In this document: one piece after another, positions 24,101 through 36,754 of the stretch | Numbering within the stretch: the first letter of the stretch is position 1 | Layout: each line of letters starts with the position of its first letter | Source: Zeus faber | Lineage: Eukaryota > Chordata > Actinopteri > Zeiformes > Zeidae | Direction of reading: 5' to 3' | NCBI GenBank assembly: GCA_960531495.1 | Contig: OY482855.1 | Location: forward strand, 186,001-250,000 | DNA: 64,000 nt | Translations under genes and position numbers: made by a program | The notes under the pieces: model-generated | Database searches by the model: none | What the model saw: only the letters and a program-made list of their open reading frames with translations | Told to the model about the DNA's origin: nothing

Positions 24101-24255
24101 GCACGGTTTGCTGTCTAGCTGAATTAGAGAAACACCGAACCATTGTCTCTTCAGAGGTGAATGATTCAGAATGCTGCAGTACAGCATAGAAATTTAATTA
24201 ATATGATGAACTATTATGTGTTTCTTAAGTGTTTCTCATAGATTTCTAGGCCCAT
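21184..24255 (+). repeat. Domain II segment repeated near 34.1-36.75 kb
   Basis: Monomer starts: B 21184; A 21380, 21588, 21796; B 22004; A 22200, 22408; B 22616; A 22812, 23020, 23228, 23436, 23644, 23852; B 24060. Units 21588-23019 match 34503-35934 (offset 12,915). From 23436 the match continues at 35935 (offset 12,499), so two A monomers (416 bp) are present here and absent there. Shared marks are GACACTGTCAG in 22408 and GCCCATCGAACATG at 22812. Confidence 0.92.
23020..23435 (+). repeat. Adjacent identical A monomers
   Basis: Units 23020 and 23228 read the same base for base by eye, including the uncommon ACTACTATATGCTGCTTAAG. This is the two-monomer excess relative to the related segment at 35727-36142. 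Identity of neighbours is unusual in this array, where adjacent A units normally differ at several sites, so this pair is the product of a very recent monomer duplication. Confidence 0.88.
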
Positions 24256-25699
24256 CTAACATGTATTTGTTGAGTTATGATCATTTTCATCATTGTGTGC
24301 ACATGTGGGAAAAAACGCATTTTCAGCCGATTTAAACGTCGAAAAGGGGAATTGGTTAAACGCATCAGTCATTACTCTGTGTGACAGTGTCAGACAGTTT
24401 AAATACAATGGTGAACTAGTATATGCTGCTAAAGTGTTGTTTGTCAACCAGTTTTAGGCCCATCTAACATGTATTTGTCGAGTTATGATCATTTTCATCA
24501 TTATGTGCACATGTGGGAAAAAACCCATTTTCAGCCGATTTAAACGTCGAAAAGGGGAATTGCTGAAACGCTTCAGTCATTACTCTGTGTGACAGTGTCA
24601 GACAGTTTAAATACAATGGTGAACTAGTATATGCTGCTAAATCGTTGTTTGTCAAACAGTTTTAGGCCCATACAACATGTATTTGTCGAGGTATGATCAT
24701 TTTCAGAACTTGTGACGGTTTGCTGTCTAGCTGATTTAGAGAAACACCGAACCATTGTCTCTTCAGAGGTGAATGATTCAGAATGCTGCAGTACAGCATA
24801 GAAATTTAATTAATATGATGAACTATTATGTGCTTCTTAAGTGTTTCTCACAGATTTCTAGGCCCATCTAACATGTATTTGTGGAGTTATGATCATTTTC
24901 ATCGTTATGTGTACATGTGGGAAAAAACGCATTTTCAGCCGATTTAAACGTCGAAAAGGGGAATTGCTTAAACGCTTCAGTCATTACTCTGTGTGACAGT
25001 GTCAGACAGTTTAAATACAATGGTGAACTAGTATATGCTGCTAAAGTGTTGTTTGTCAACCAGTTTTAGGCCCATCTACCATGTATTTGTCGAGTTATGA
25101 TCATTTTCATCATTGTGTGCACATGTGGGAAAAAACGCATTTTCGGCCGATTTAAACGTCGAAAAGGGGAATTGGTTAAACGCTTCAGTCATTACTCTGT
25201 GTGACAGTGTCAGACAGTTTAAATACAATGGTGAACTAGTATATGCTGCTAAAGTGTCGTTTGTCAAACAGTTTTAGGCCCATCTACCATGTATTTGTCG
25301 AGTTATGATCATTTTCATCATTATGTGCACATGTGGGAAAAAACGCATTTTCAGCCGATTTAAACGTCGAAAAGGGGAATTGCTTAAACGCTTCAGTCAT
25401 TACTCTGTGTGACAGTGTCAGACAGTTTAAATACAATGGTGAACTAGTATATGCTGCTAATGTGTTGTTTGTCAAACAGTTTTCGGCCCATGTAAAATGT
25501 ATTTGTCGAGTTATGATTATTTTCATCATTGTGTGCACATGTGGGAAAAAATGCATTTTCAGCCGATTTAAAGGTCGAAAAGGGGAATTGTTTAAACGCT
25601 TCAGTCATTACTCTGTGTGACAGTGTCAGACAGTTTAAATACAATGGTGAACTAGTATATGCTGCTAAAGTGTTGTTTGTCAACCAGTTTTAGGGCCAT
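24256..25699 (+). repeat. Domain II block with a B1/B2 hybrid unit
   Basis: Monomer starts: A 24256, 24464; B hybrid 24672; A 24868, 25076, 25284, 25492. CTACCATG starts occur at 25076 and 25284. The 25284 end reads GTTTTCGGCCC where others have GTTTTAGGCCC. 23436-24867 matches 42346-43777 in the higher-order repeat at offset 18,910. Confidence 0.9.
24672..24867 (+). repeat. Hybrid B monomer: B1 start with B2 body
   Basis: The unit begins like B1 (ACAACATGTATTTGTCGAGGTATG) and then reads like B2 (GATCATTTTCAGAACTTGTGACGG). The switch lies within the first ~25 bp. The same hybrid form occurs at 28551, 43582 and 52441, each as a single B between A monomers. This fits local gene conversion or crossover between B1 and B2. 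Confidence 0.9.
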
Positions 25700-26715
25700 C
25701 TACCATGTATTTGTCGAGTTATGATCATTTTCATCATTATGTGTACATGTGGGAAAAAACGCATTTTCAGCCGATTTAAACGTCGAAAAGGGGAATTGCT
25801 TAAACGCTTCAGTCATTACTCTGTGTGACAGTGTCAGACAGTTTAAATGCAATGGTGAACTAGTATATGCTGCTAAAGCGTTGTTTGTCAAACAGTTTTA
25901 GGCCCATACAACATGTATTTGTCGAGGTATGAGCATTTTCAGAACATTGGACGGTTTGCTGTCTAGCTGAATTAGAGAAACACCGAACCATTGTCTCTTC
26001 AGAGGTGAATGATTCAGAATGCTGCAGTACAGCATAGAAATTTAATTAATGTGATGAACTATTATGTGCTTCTTAAGTGTTTCCAACAGATTTCTAGGCC
26101 CATCTAACATGTATTTGTGGAGTTATGATCATTTTCATCATTGTGTGCACATGTGGGAAAAAACGCATTTTCAGCCGATTTAAACGTCGAAAAGGGGAAT
26201 TGGTTAAACGCTTCAGTCATTACTCTGTGTGACAGTGTCAGACAGTTTAAATGCAATGGTGAACTAGTATATGCTGCTAAAGCGTTGTTTGTCAAACAGT
26301 TTTAGGCCCATACAACATGTATTTGTCGAGGTATGAGCATTTTCAGAACATTGGACGGTTTGCTGTCTAGCTGAATTAGAGAAACACCGAACCATTGTCT
26401 CTTCAGAGGTGAATGATTCAGAATGCTGCAGTACAGCATAGAAATTTAATTAATGTGATGAACTATTATGTGCTTCTTAAGTGTTTCCAACAGATTTCTA
26501 GGCCCATCTAACATGTATTTGTGGAGTTATGATCATTTTCATCATTGTGTGCACATGTGGGAAAAAACGCATTTTCAGCCGATTTAAACGTCGAAAAGGG
26601 GAATTGGTTAAACGCTTCAGTCATTACTCTGTGTGACAGTGTCAGACAGTTCAAATACAATGGTGAAATAGTATATGCTGCTAAACCGTTGTTTGTCAAA
26701 CCGTTTTAGGCCCAT
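25700..26715 (+). repeat. A/B alternation with duplicated 404-bp B-A dimer
   Basis: Monomer starts: A 25700; B 25908; A 26104; B 26312; A 26508. Compared with 17700-18311, which has one B between 17700 and the GAAATAG-type A, this block has one extra B-A dimer. The B-A pairs at 25908 and 26312 share CTTAAGTGTTTCCAACAG and TTAATTAATGTGATG. Confidence 0.92.
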
Positions 26716-29162
26716 ACAACATGTATTTGTTGAGGTATGAGCATTTTAAGAACATTGGACGGTTTGCTGTCTAGCTGAATTAGAGAAACACCGAACCATT
26801 GTCTCTTCAGAGGTGAATGATTCAGAATGCTGCAGTACAGCATAGAATTTTAATTAATATGATGAACTATTATGTGCTTCCTAAGTTTTTCTCTCAGATT
26901 TCTATGCCCATCTAACATGTATATCTGGAGTTATGATCATTTTCAGAACTTGTGACGATTTGCTGTCTAGCTGAATTAGAGAAACACCGAACCATTGTCT
27001 CTACAGAGGTGAATGATTCAGAATGCTGCAGTACAGCATAGAAATTTAATTAATATGATGAACTATTATGTGCTTCTTAAGTGTTTCTCACAGATTTCTA
27101 GGCCCATCTAACATGTATTTGTGGAGTTATGATCATTTTCATCATTGTGTGCACATGTGGGAAAAAACGCATGTTCAGCCGATTTAAACGTCGAAAAGGG
27201 GAATTGGTTAAACGCTTGAGTCATTACTCTGTGTGACAGTGTCAGACAGTTTAAATACAATGGTGAACGAGTATATGCTGCTAAAGTGTTGTTTGTCAAC
27301 CAGTTTTAGGCCCATCTAACATGTATTTGTCGAGATATGATCATTTTCATCGTTATGTGTACATGTGGGAAAAAACGCATTTCAGCCGATTTAAACGTCG
27401 AAAAGGGGAATTGCTTAAACGCTTCAGTCATTACTCTGTGTGACAGTGTCAGACAGTTTAAATACAATGGTGAACTAGTATATGCTGCTAAAGTGTTGTT
27501 TGTCAAACAGTTTTAGGCCCATCTAACATGTATTTGTCGAGTTATGGTCATTTTCATCATTATGTGCACATGTGGGAAAAAACGCATTTTCAGCCGATTT
27601 AAATGTCGAAAAGGGGATTTGCTTAAACGCATCAGTCATTACTCTGTGTGACAGTGTCAGACAGTTTAAATACAATGGTGAACTAGTATATGCTGCTAAA
27701 GTGTTGTTTGTCAACCAGTTTTAGGCCCATCTACCATGTATTTGTCGAGTTATGATCATTTTCATCATTGTGTGCACATGTGGGAAAAAACGCATTTTCG
27801 GCCGATTTAAACGTCGAAAAGGGGAATTGGTTAAACGCTTCAGTCATTACTCTGTGTGACAGTGTCAGACAGTTTAAATACAATGGTGAACTAGTATATG
27901 CTGCTAAAGCGTTGTTTGTCAAACAGTTTTAGGCCCATACAACATGTATTTGTTGAGGTATGAGCAATTTCAGAACATTGGACGGTTTGCTGTCTAGCTG
28001 AATTAGAGAAACACCGAACCATTGTCTCTTCAGAGGTGAATGATTCAGAATGCTGCAGTACAGCATAGAAATTTAATTAATATGATGAACTATTATGTGC
28101 TTCTTAAGTGTTTCTCATAGATTTCTAGGCCCATCTAACATGTATTTGTTGAGTTATGATCATTTTCATCATTATGTGCACATGTGGGAAAAAACGCATT
28201 TTCATCCGATTTAAACGTCGAAAAGGGGAATTGCTTAAACGCTTCAGTCATTACTCTGTGTGACAGTGTCAGACAGTTTAAATACAATGGTGAACTACTA
28301 TATGCTGCTAAAGTGTTGTTTATCAAACAGTTTTAGGCCCATCTAACATGTATTTGTCGAGTTATGATCATTTTCATCATTATGTGCACATGTGGGAAAA
28401 AACGCATTTTCAGCCGATTTAAACGTCGAAAAGGGGAATTGCTGAAACGCTTCAGTCATTACTCTGTGTGACAGTGTCAGACAGTTTAAATACAATGGTG
28501 AACTAGTATATGCTGCTAAAGCGTTGTTTGTCAAACAGTTTTAGGCCCATACAACATGTATTTGTCGAGGTATGATCATTTTCAGAACTTGTGACGGTTT
28601 GCTGTCTAGCTGAATTAGAGAAACACCGAACCATTGTCTCTTCAGAGGTGAATGATTCAGAATGCTGCAGTACAGCATAGAAATTTAATTAATATGATGA
28701 ACTATTATGTGCTTCTTAAGTGTTTCTCACAGATTTCTAGGCCCATCTAACATGTATTTGTGGAGTTATGATCATTTTCATCGTTATGTGTACATGTGGG
28801 AAAAAACGCATTTTCAGCCGATTTAAACGTCGAAAAGGGGAATTGCTTAAAAGCTTCAGTCATTACTCTGTGTGACAGTGTCAGACAGTTTAAATACAAT
28901 GGTGAACTAGTATATGCTGCTAAAGTGTTGTTTGTCAACCAGTTTTAGGCCCATCTACCATGTATTTGTCGAGTTATGATCATTTTCATCATTGTGTGCA
29001 CATGTGGGAAAAAACGCATTTTCGGCCGATTTAAACGTCGAAAAGGGGAATTGGTTAAACGCTTCAGTCATTACTCTGTGTGACAGTGTCAGACAGTTTA
29101 AATACAATGGTGAACTAGTATATGCTGCTAAAGCGTTGTTTGTCAAACAGTTTTAGGCCCAT
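26716..29162 (+). repeat. Domain II, mixed block
   Basis: Monomer starts: B 26716; B2 26912; A 27108, 27316 (207 bp), 27523, 27731; B 27939; A 28135, 28343; B hybrid 28551; A 28747, 28955. The B2 has TGTCTCTACAGAGG and GTGACGATTTG, shared with 30419 at offset 3,507. 27108-27522 also matches 31628-32042, offset 4,520. Confidence 0.91.
28551..28746 (+). repeat. Hybrid B monomer (B1 start, B2 body)
   Basis: ACAACATGTATTTGTCGAGG start, then GATCATTTTCAGAACTTGTGACGG. Same architecture as 24672, and flanked by A monomers on both sides. Confidence 0.88.
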
Positions 29163-29610
29163 ACAACATGTATTTGTTGAGGTCGGAGCATTTTCAGAAC
29201 ATTGGACGGTTTGCTGTCTAGCTGAATTAGAGAAACACCGAACCATTGTCTCTTCAGAGGTGAATGATTCAGAATGCTGCAGTACAGCATAGAAATTTAA
29301 TTAATATGATGAACTATTATGTGCTTCCTAAGTTTTTCTCTCAGATTTCTATGCCCATCTACCATGTATATCTGGAGTTATGATCATTTTCAGAACTTGT
29401 GACGATTTGCTGTCTAGCTGAATTAGAGAAACACCGAACCATTGTCTCTTCAGAGGTGAATGATTCAGAATGCTGCAGTACAGCATATAACTTGAATTAA
29501 TATGAGGAACAATTATGTGCTTCTTAAGTCTTTCTCAAAGACAGTTTAAATACAATGGTGAACTAGTATATGCTGCTAAAGTGTTGTTTGTCAAACAGTT
29601 TTAGGCCCAT
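29163..29610 (+). repeat. B1 plus B2/A chimeric monomer, copy 2
   Basis: Normal B1 at 29163 (with GAGGTCGGAGC), then the 252-bp chimera at 29359 with the breakpoint at about 29539-29542. The junction TCTCAAAG then ACAGTTTAAATAC, the ATATAAC mark and GAGGAACAATTATG are identical in form to 17448-17699. The two copies are 11,911 bp apart and clearly descend from one fusion event. Confidence 0.94.
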
Positions 29611-31226
29611 CTACCATGTATTTGTCGAGTTATGATCATTTTCATCATTATGTGCACATGTGGGAAAAAACGCATTTTCAGCCGATTTAAACGTCGAAAA
29701 GGGGAATTGCTTAAACGCTTCAGTCATTACTCTGTGTGACAGTGTCAGACAGTTTAAATGCAATGGTGAACTAGTATATGCTGCTAAAGCGTTGTTTGTC
29801 AAACAGTTTAAGGCCCATACAACATGTATTTGTCGAGGTATGAGCATTTTCAGAACATTGGACGGTTTGCTGTCTAGCTGAATTAGAGAAACACCGAACC
29901 ATTGTCTCTTCAGAGCTGAATGATTCAGAATGCTGCAGTACAGCATAGAAATTTAATTAATGTGATGAACTATTATGTGCTTCTTAAGTGTTTCCAACAG
30001 ATTTCCAGGCCCATCTAACATGTATTTGTGGAGTTATGATCATTTTCATCATTGTGTGCACATGTGGGAAAAAACGCATTTTCAGCCGATTTAAACGTCG
30101 AAAAGGGGAATTGGTTAAACGCTTCAGTCATTACTCTGTGTGACAGTGTCAGACAGTTTAAATACAATGGTGAAATAGTATATGCTGCTAAACCGTTGTT
30201 TGTCAAACAGTTTTAGGCCCATACAACATGTATTTGTTGAGGTATGAGCATTTTCAGAACATTGGACGGTTTGCTGTCTAGCTGAATTAGAGAAACACCG
30301 AACCATTGTCTCTTCAGAGGTGAATGATTCAGAATGCTGCAGTACAGCATAGAATTTTAATTAATATGATGAACTATTATGTGCTTCCTAAGTTTTTCTC
30401 TCAGATTTCTATGCCCATCTAACATGTATATCTGGAGTTATGATCATTTTCAGAACTTGTGACGATTTGCTGTCTAGCTGAATTAGAGAAACACCGAACC
30501 ATTGTCTCTACAGAGGTGAATGATTCAGAATGCTGCAGTACAGCATTGAAATTTAATTAATATGATGAACTATTATGTGCTTCTTAAGTGTTTCTCACAG
30601 ATTTCTAGGCCCATCTAACATGTATTTGTGGAGTTATGATCATTTTCATCATTGTGTGCACATGTGGGAAAAAACGCATGTTCAGCCGATTTAAACGTCG
30701 AAAAGGGGAATTGGTTAAACGCTTGAGTCATTACTCTGTGTGACAGTGTCAGACAGTTTAAATACAATGGTGAACTAGTATATGCTGCTAAAGTGTTGTT
30801 TGTCAACCAGTTTTAGGCCCATCTAACATGTATTTGTCGAGATATGATCATTTTCATCGTTATGTGTACATGTGGGAAAAAACGCATTTTCAGCCGATTT
30901 AAACGTCGAAAAGGGGAATTGCTTAAACGCTTCAGTCATTACTCTGTGTGACAGTGTCAGACAGTTTAAATACAATGGTGAACTAGTATATGCTGCTAAA
31001 GCGTTGTTTGTCAAACAGTTTAAGGCCCATACAACATGTATTTGTCGAGGTATGGGCATTTTCAGAACATTGGACGGTTTGCTGTCTAGCTGAATTAGAG
31101 AAACACCGAACCATTGTCTCTTCAGAGGTGAATGATTCAGAATGCTGCAGTACAGCATAGAAATTTTATTAATATGATGAACTATTATGTGCTTCTTAAG
31201 TGTTTCTCACAGATTTCTAGGCCCAT
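29611..31226 (+). repeat. A/B alternation, copy 2, and following B1-B2 block
   Basis: Monomer starts: A 29611; B 29819; A 30015; B 30223; B2 30419; A 30615, 30823; B 31031. In 29611 and 30823 the last A before B ends GTTTAAGGCCC instead of GTTTTAGGCCC. Matching with 17700-18507 stops at 30419, where a B2 replaces an A. Confidence 0.91.
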
Positions 31227-33474
31227 CTAACATGTATTTGTTGAGTTATGATCATTTTCATCATTGTGTGCACATGTGGGAAAAAACGCATTTTCAGCCG
31301 ATTTAAACGTCGAAAAGGGGAATTGGTTAAACGCTTCAGTCATTACTCTGTGTGACAGTGTCAGACAGTTTAAATACAATGGTGAACTAGTAAATGCTGC
31401 TAAAGTGTTGTTTGTCAACCAGTTTTAGGCCCATCTAACATGTATTTGTCGAGTTATGATCATTTTCATCATTATGTGTACATGTGGGAAAAAACGCATT
31501 TTCAGCCGATTTAAACGTCGAAAAGGGGAATTGCTTAAACGCTTCAGTCATTACTCTGTGTGACAGTGTCAGACAGTTTAAATACAATGGTGCTAAAGTG
31601 TTGTTTGTCAAACAGTTTTAGGCCCATCTAACATGTATTTGTCGAGTTATGGTCATTTTCATCATTATGTGCACATGTGGGAAAAAACGCATGTTCAGCC
31701 GATTTAAACGTCGAAAAGGGGAATTGGTTAAACGCTTGAGTCATTACTCTGTGTGACAGTGTCAGACAGTTTAAATACAATGGTGAACGAGTATATGCTG
31801 CTAAAGTGTTGTTTGTCAACCAGTTTTAGGCCCATCTAACATGTATTTGTCGAGATATGATCATTTTCATCGTTATGTGTACATGTGGGAAAAAACGCAT
31901 TTCAGCCGATTTAAACGTCGAAAAGGGGAATTGCTTAAACGCTTCAGTCATTACTCTGTGTGACAGTGTCAGACAGTTTAAATACAATGGTGAACTAGTA
32001 TATGCTGCTAAAGTGTTGTTTGTCAAACAGTTTTAGGCCCATACAACATGTATTTGTCGAGGTATGAGCATTTTCAGAACATTGGACGGTTTGCTGTCTA
32101 GCTGAATTAGAGAAACACCGAACCATTGTCTCTTCAGAGGTGAATGATTCAGAATGCTGCAGTACAGCATAGAAATTTAATTAATATGATGAACTATTAT
32201 GTGCTTCTTAAGTGTTTCTCACAGATTTCTAGGCCCATCTAACATGTATTTGTGGAGTTATGATCATTTTCATCATTGTGTGCACATGTGGGAAAAAACG
32301 CATTTTCAGCCGATTTAAACGTCGAAAAGGGGAATTGGTTAAACGCTTCAGTCATTACTCTGTGTGACAGTGTCAGACAGTTTAAATACAATGGTGAACT
32401 AGTATATGCTGCTAAAGTGTTGTTTGTCAAACAGTTTTAGGCCCATCTAACATGTATTTGTCGAGTTATGGTCATTTTCATCATTATGTGCACATGTGGG
32501 AAAAAACGCATTTTCAGCCGATTTAAATGTCGAAAAGGGGATTTGCTTAAACGCATCAGTCATTACTCTGTGTGACAGTGTCAGACAGTTTAAATACAAT
32601 GGTGAACTAGTATATGCTGCTAAAGTGTTGTTTGTCAACCAGTTTTAGGCCCATCTACCATGTATTTGTCGAGTTATGATCATTTTCATCATTGTGTGCA
32701 CATGTGGGAAAAAACGCATTTTCGGCCGATTTAAACGTCGAAAAGGGGAATTGGTTAAACGCTTCAGTCATTACTCTGTGTGACAGTGTCAGACAGTTTA
32801 AATACAATGGTGAACTAGTATATGCTGCTAAAGCGTTGTTTGTCAAACAGTTTTAGGCCCATACAACATGTATTTGTTGAGGTATGAGCAATTTCAGAAC
32901 ATTGGACGGTTTGCTGTCTAGCTGAATTAGAGAAACACCGAACCATTGTCTCTTCAGAGGTGAATGATTCAGAATGCTGCAGTACAGCATAGAAATTTAA
33001 TTAATATAATGAACTATTATGTGCTTCTTAAGTGTTTCTCATAGATTTCTAGGCCCATCTAACATGTATTTGTTGAGTTATGATCATTTTCATCATTGTG
33101 TGCACATGTGGGAAAAAACGCATTTTCAGCCGATTAAAACGTCGAAAAGGGGAATTGGTTAAACGCTTCAGTCATTACTCTGTGTGACAGTGTCAGACAG
33201 TTTAAATACAATGGTGAACTAGTATATGCTGCTAAAGTGTAGTTTGTCAAACAGTTTTAGGCCCATCTAACATGTATTTGTCGAGTTATGGTCATTTTCA
33301 TCATTATGTGCACATGTGGGAAAAAACGCATTTTCAGCCGATTTAAATGTCGAAAAGGGGATTTGCTTAAACGCATCAGTCATTACTCTGTGTGACAGTG
33401 TCAGACATTTTAAATACAATGGTAAACTAGTATATGCTGCTAAAGCGTTGTTTGTCAAACAGTTTTAGGCCCAT
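31227..33474 (+). repeat. Domain II block with a 15-bp-deleted A monomer
   Basis: Monomer starts: A 31227, 31435, 31628, 31836 (207 bp); B 32043; A 32239, 32447, 32655; B 32863; A 33059, 33267. Unit 31435 is only 193 bp: CAATGGTG is joined directly to CTAAAGTG, removing 15 bp between two TG dinucleotides. 32447-32862 matches 27523-27938. Confidence 0.92.
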
Positions 33475-36400
33475 ACAACATGTATTTGTTGAGGTATGAG
33501 CATTTTCAGAACATTGGACGGTTTGCTGTCTAGCTGAATTAGAGAAACACCGAACCATTGTCTCTTCAGAGCTGAATGATTCAGAATGCTGCAGTACAGC
33601 ATAGAAATTTAATTAATATGATGAACTATTATGTGCTTCTTAAGTGTTTCTCATAGATTTCTAGGCCCATCTAACATGTATTTGTTGAGTTATGATCATT
33701 TTCATCATTGTGTGCACATGTGGGAACAAACGCATTTTCAGCCGATTTAAACGTCGAAAAGGGGAATTAGTTAAACGCTTCAGTCATTACTCTGTGTGAC
33801 AGTGTCAGACAGTTTAAATACAATGGTGAACTAGTATATGCTGCTAAAGTGTTGTTTGTCAACCAGTTTTAGGCCCATCTAACATGTATTTGTCGAGTTA
33901 TGATCATTTTCATCATTATGTGTACATGTGGGAAAAAACGCATTTTCAGCCGATTTAAACGTCGAAAAGGGGAATTGCTTAAACGCTTCAGTCATTACTC
34001 TGTGTGACAGTGTCAGACAGTGTAAATACAATGGTGAACTAGTATATGCTGCTAAAGTGTTGTTTGTCAACCAGTTTTAGACCCATCTAACATGTATTTG
34101 TCGAGTTATGATCATTTTCATCATTATGTGTACATGTGGGAAAAAACGCATTTTCAGCCGATTTAAACGTCGAAAAGGGGAATTGCTTAAACGCTTCAGT
34201 CATTACTCTGTGTGACAGTGTCAGACAGTTTAAATACAATGGTGAACTACTATATGCTGCTTAAGTGTTGTTTGTCAACCAGTTTTAGGCCCATCTAACA
34301 TGTATTTGTCGAGTTATGGTCATTTTCATCATTATGTGCACATGTGGGAAAAAACGCATGTTCAGCCGATTTAAACGTCGAAAAGGGGAATTGGTTAAAC
34401 GCTTCAGTCATTACTCTGTGTGACAGTGTCAGACAGTTTAAATACAATGGTGAACTAGTAGATGCTGCTTAAGTGTTGTTTGTAAAACAGTTTTAGGCCC
34501 ATCTAACATGTATTTGTCGAGTTATGGTCATTTTCATCATTATGTGCACATGTGGGAAAAAACGCATTTTCAGCCGATTTAAACGTCGAAAAGGGGAATT
34601 GCTTAAACGCTTCAGTCATTACTCTGTGTGACAGTGTCAGACAGTTTAAATACAATGGTGAACTAGTATATGCTGCTAAAGTGTTGTTTATCAAACAGTT
34701 TTAGGCCCATCTAACATGTATTTGTCGAGTTATGATCATTTTCATCATTATGTGCACATGTGGGAAAAAACGCATTTTCAGCCGATTTAAACGTCGAAAA
34801 GGGGAATTGGTTAAACGCTTCAGTCATTACTCTGTGTGACAGTGTCAGACAGTTTAAATACAATGGTAAACTAGTATATGCTGCTAAAGCGTTGTTTGTC
34901 AAACAGTTTTAGGCCCATACAACATGTATTTGTTGAGGTATGAGCATTTTCAGAACATTGGACGGTTTGCTGTCTAGCTGAATTAGAGAAACACCGAACC
35001 ATTGTCTCTTCAGAGGTGAATGATTCAGAATGCTGCAGTACAGCATAGAAATTTAATTAATATGATGAACTATTATGTGTTTCTAAAGTGTTTCTCATAG
35101 ATTTCTAGGCCCATCTAACATGTATTTGTTGAGTTATGATCATTTTCATCATTGTGTGCACATGTGGGAAAAAACGCATTTTCAGCCGATTTAAACGTCG
35201 AAAAGTGGAATTGGTTAAACGCATCAGTCATTACTCTGTGTGACAGTGTCAGACAGTTTAAATACAATGGTGAACTAGTATATGCTGCTAAAGTGTTGTT
35301 TGTCAAACAGTTTTAGGCCCATCTAACATGTATTTGTCGAGTTATGATCATTTTCATCATTATGTGCACATGTGGGAAAAAACGCATTTTCAGCCGATTT
35401 AAACGTCGAAAAGGGGAATTGGTTAAACGCTTCAGTCATTACTCTGTGTGACACTGTCAGACAGTTTAAATACAATGGTGAACTAGTATATGCTGCTAAA
35501 GCGTTGTTTGTCAAACAGTTTTAGGCCCATACAACATGTATTTGTTGAGGTATGAGCATTTTCAGAACATTGGACGGTTTGCTGTCTAGCTGAATTAGAG
35601 AAACACCGAACCATTGTCTCTTCAGAGGTGAATGATTCAGAATGCTGCAGTACAGCATAGAAATTTAATTAATATGATGAACTATTATGTGCTTCTTAAG
35701 TGTTTCTCACAGATTTCTAGGCCCATCGAACATGTATTTGTGGAGTTATGATCATTTTCATCATTGTGTGCACATGTGGGAAAAAACGCATTTTCAGCCG
35801 ATTTAAACGTCGAAAAGGGGAATTGGTTAAACGCTTTAGTCATTACTCTGTGTGACAGTGTCAGACAGTTTAAATACAATGGTGAACTAGTATATGCTGC
35901 TAAAGTGTTGTTTGTCAACCAGTTTTAGGCCCATCTAACATGTATTTGTCGAGTTATGATCATTTTCATCATTATGTGCACATGTGGGAAAAAACGCATG
36001 TTCAGCCGATTTAAACGTCGAAAAGGGGAATTGGTTAAACGCTTCAGTCATTACTCTGTGTGACAGTGTCAGACAGTTTAAATACAATGGTGAACTAGTA
36101 GATGCTGCTAAAGTGTTGTTTGTCAAACAGTTTTAGGCCCATCTAACATGTATTTGTTTAGTTATGGTCATTTTCATCATTATGTGCACACGTGGGAAAA
36201 AACGCATTTTCATCCGATTTAAACGTCGAAAAGGGGAATTGCTTAAACGCTTCAGTCATTACTCTGTGTGACAGTGTCAGACAGTTTAAATACAATGGTG
36301 AACTAGTATATGCTGCTAAAGTGTTGTTTATCAAACAGTTTTAGGCCCATCTAACATGTATTTGTCGAGTTATGATCATTTTCATCATTATGTGCACATG

Positions 36401-36754
36401 TGGGAAAAAACGCATTTTCAGCCGATTTAAACGTCGAAAAGGGGAATTGGTTAAACGCTTCAGTCATTACTCTGTGTGACAGTGTCAGACAGTTTAAATA
36501 CAATGGTAAACTAGTATATGCTGCTAAAGCGTTGTTTGTCAAACAGTTTTAGGCCCATACAACATGTATTTGTTGAGGTATGAGCATTTTCAGAACATTG
36601 CACGGTTTGCTGTCTAGCTGAATTAGAGAAACACCGAACCATTGTCTCTTCAGAGGTGAATGATTCAGAATGCTGCAGTACAGCATAGAAATTTAATTAA
36701 TATGATGAACTATTATGTGCTTCTTTAGTGTTTCTCACAGATTTCTAGGCCCAT
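33475..36754 (+). repeat. Domain II, right end adjoining the higher-order repeat
   Basis: Monomer starts: B 33475; A 33671, 33879, 34087, 34295, 34503, 34711; B 34919; A 35115, 35323; B 35531; A 35727, 35935, 36143, 36351; B 36559. The B at 36559 carries GAACATTGCACGG and is the left anchor of the 8,859-bp duplication: its sequence from about 36575 on is repeated from about 45434. Confidence 0.92.
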
